Shown here: piece by piece, positions 6,018-6,438 of the stretch
How positions within the stretch are numbered: the stretch's first letter is position 1
Layout of the letters: every line of letters starts with the position of its first letter
Assembly (NCBI GenBank): GCA_003644335.1
Contig: QNCB01000080.1
Location: 1 to 6,438 of the forward strand
Length of the DNA stretch: 6,438 nucleotides
From: Planctomycetota bacterium
GTDB lineage: Bacteria; Planctomycetota; Phycisphaerae; SM23-33
Direction of reading: 5' to 3'
Notes under the pieces: generated by a model
Seen by the model: only the letters and a program-made list of their open reading frames with translations
Databases searched by the model: none
Told to the model about the DNA's origin: nothing
Translations under genes and position numbers: made by a program

Positions 6018-6093
6018 ACCATGAAGCACATGAAAAGCATGAAGGTAGTTTTTTGTTTCTGAAAATCTTCAAGCTCTTCATGAAATTCATGGT
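6018..6093. repeat. ATGAAG-type imperfect inverted repeat downstream of the HAD lipoprotein gene
   Basis: Arms 6018-6044 and 6067-6093 (27 nt each) pair at 22 of 27 positions around a 22-nt T-rich loop. Each arm is made of ATGAA/CATGAAG-like units. It begins 11 bp after the stop codon. A run of A (6009-6015) precedes the left arm, so on the minus strand the hairpin would be followed by seven T. On the plus strand no T-run follows, so it is a poor terminator for the gene before it. It may be a dispersed repeat or a terminator facing left. Confidence 0.6.
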
Positions 6094-6117
6094 AAAAAAC
6101 ACAGCTTGTAGGTCAGG

Positions 6118-6169
6118 CCCAGCACTTATTTGTTGCGGCCACGGTAAAAATGGCAAATAAGTGCCTGGG
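6118..6169. repeat. Palindromic element, short copy (copy 2)
   Basis: CCCAGCACTTATTTG (6118-6132) pairs with CAAATAAGTGC-C-TGGG (6154-6169), with one bulged C, around a 21-bp core. The outer sequence is identical to the element at 3043-3128 and both cores contain GGTAAA, but this core is about 30 bp shorter. No flanking direct repeat is visible here. It stands 36 bp before the glycosyltransferase start, so it could affect that gene's leader. No T-run follows it. Confidence 0.75.
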
Positions 6170-6205
6170 TTGCATGGCAAGTCGGGGTGGGCGGTATCTT
6201 ATCAG

Positions 6206-6438
6206 ATGTCCGAACCAACACATATTTTGGTTTTCCTGCCCAACTGGGTTGGCGATGTGGTCATGGCTACGCCTGTGTTGCGCTCTCTACGCGAGGGGTT
6301 TGGGGAATCTCGCATTACCTATTTTGGTCGAAAAATAGCTCTCGATGTGCTGGCGGGAAATACCTGGGCTGATGAGTCCCTCGTCGATGAGTCTCGCAAC
6401 AAGCCCAGGATTTGTAATTTTCTTCGCACCGCCAGGCG
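6206..6438 (+). CDS. Glycosyltransferase family 9 protein, heptosyltransferase-like (partial, C-terminus beyond right edge)
   Basis: I read this frame by hand; it is open from ATG 6206 to the right edge (77 codons). The N-terminus has the GT9/ADP-heptose:LPS heptosyltransferase pattern: beta strand HILVFLPNWVGDVVMATPVL (6-25), with the family's P.WVGD..M.TP.L signature, then a helix LRSLREGF and a second strand SRITYFG (35-41). In the family, such enzymes add heptose or a related sugar from an ADP-sugar donor to lipopolysaccharide core at the inner face of the inner membrane. The donor and acceptor cannot be told from this piece. An in-frame stop lies at 6158-6160. GTG 6161 is the only other strong start, and ATG 6206 fits the family N-terminus better. 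The ribosome binding site is weak. It follows the HAD lipoprotein gene on the same strand, 199 bp away. Confidence 0.9.
   Translation, partial: MSEPTHILVFLPNWVGDVVMATPVLRSLREGFGESRITYFGRKIALDVLAGNTWADESLVDESRNKPRICNFLRTAR

Noticed and set aside
6118..6169. Intrinsic terminator before the glycosyltransferase gene
   Set aside because: The hairpin is strong but no T-run follows on either strand, and the same sequence recurs elsewhere as a repeat.
6150..6338. Small plus-strand frames at 6150-6338 and 6187-6372
   Set aside because: They run across the palindromic repeat and the glycosyltransferase start in other frames; no domain or start signal.

Overview
The window reads as chromosomal DNA of a Gram-negative-type bacterium with fairly high GC, most likely a planctomycete (possibly Phycisphaerae-like). 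This is inference. It rests on a GldA/GldF/GldG-like ABC module with a multi-pass GldG-type subunit, a flippase-like protein with a large extracytoplasmic insertion, a lipoprotein joining an all-beta region to a degenerate HAD domain, and a family 9 (heptosyltransferase-type) glycosyltransferase that implies an LPS-like envelope. No rRNA, tRNA, CRISPR array or transposase gene was seen.

Left part (1-2868, minus strand): one compact operon, read right to left, encodes an ABC exporter-type complex. It holds an ATPase (2868-1909), an ABC-2 permease (1885-1139) and a GldG-like membrane/auxiliary protein that starts at 1148, overlaps the permease by 10 bp and stays open to the left edge (382 codons seen). 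A plausible sigma-70-type promoter (2891-2918) and a good ribosome binding site precede the ATPase.

Middle gap (2869-3196): 328 bp without a gene. It contains the promoter, an 8-bp tandem repeat, and a palindromic element of about 86 bp with perfect 17-bp inverted ends and 7-8-bp flanking direct repeats.

Centre (3197-4889, minus strand): pyrE (orotate phosphoribosyltransferase, 4889-4374) is followed by a flippase-like multi-pass membrane protein (4417-3197, or from GTG 4372). A good promoter (4929-4957) and ribosome binding site precede pyrE. The two genes are probably cotranscribed.

Right part (plus strand): a putative lipoprotein with an LNS2-like HAD domain (5071-6006) diverges from pyrE across a 181-bp intergenic region. 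A 199-bp gap follows, holding an ATGAAG-type inverted repeat and a second, shorter copy of the palindromic element. Last comes the start of a GT9 glycosyltransferase (6206 to the right edge).

The genes share an envelope theme (ABC complex, lipid-flippase-like protein, secreted lipoprotein, LPS-type glycosyltransferase), but nothing here links them into one pathway. The least explained signals are the two-copy palindromic element and the HAD lipoprotein that lacks a recognisable acidic motif IV.
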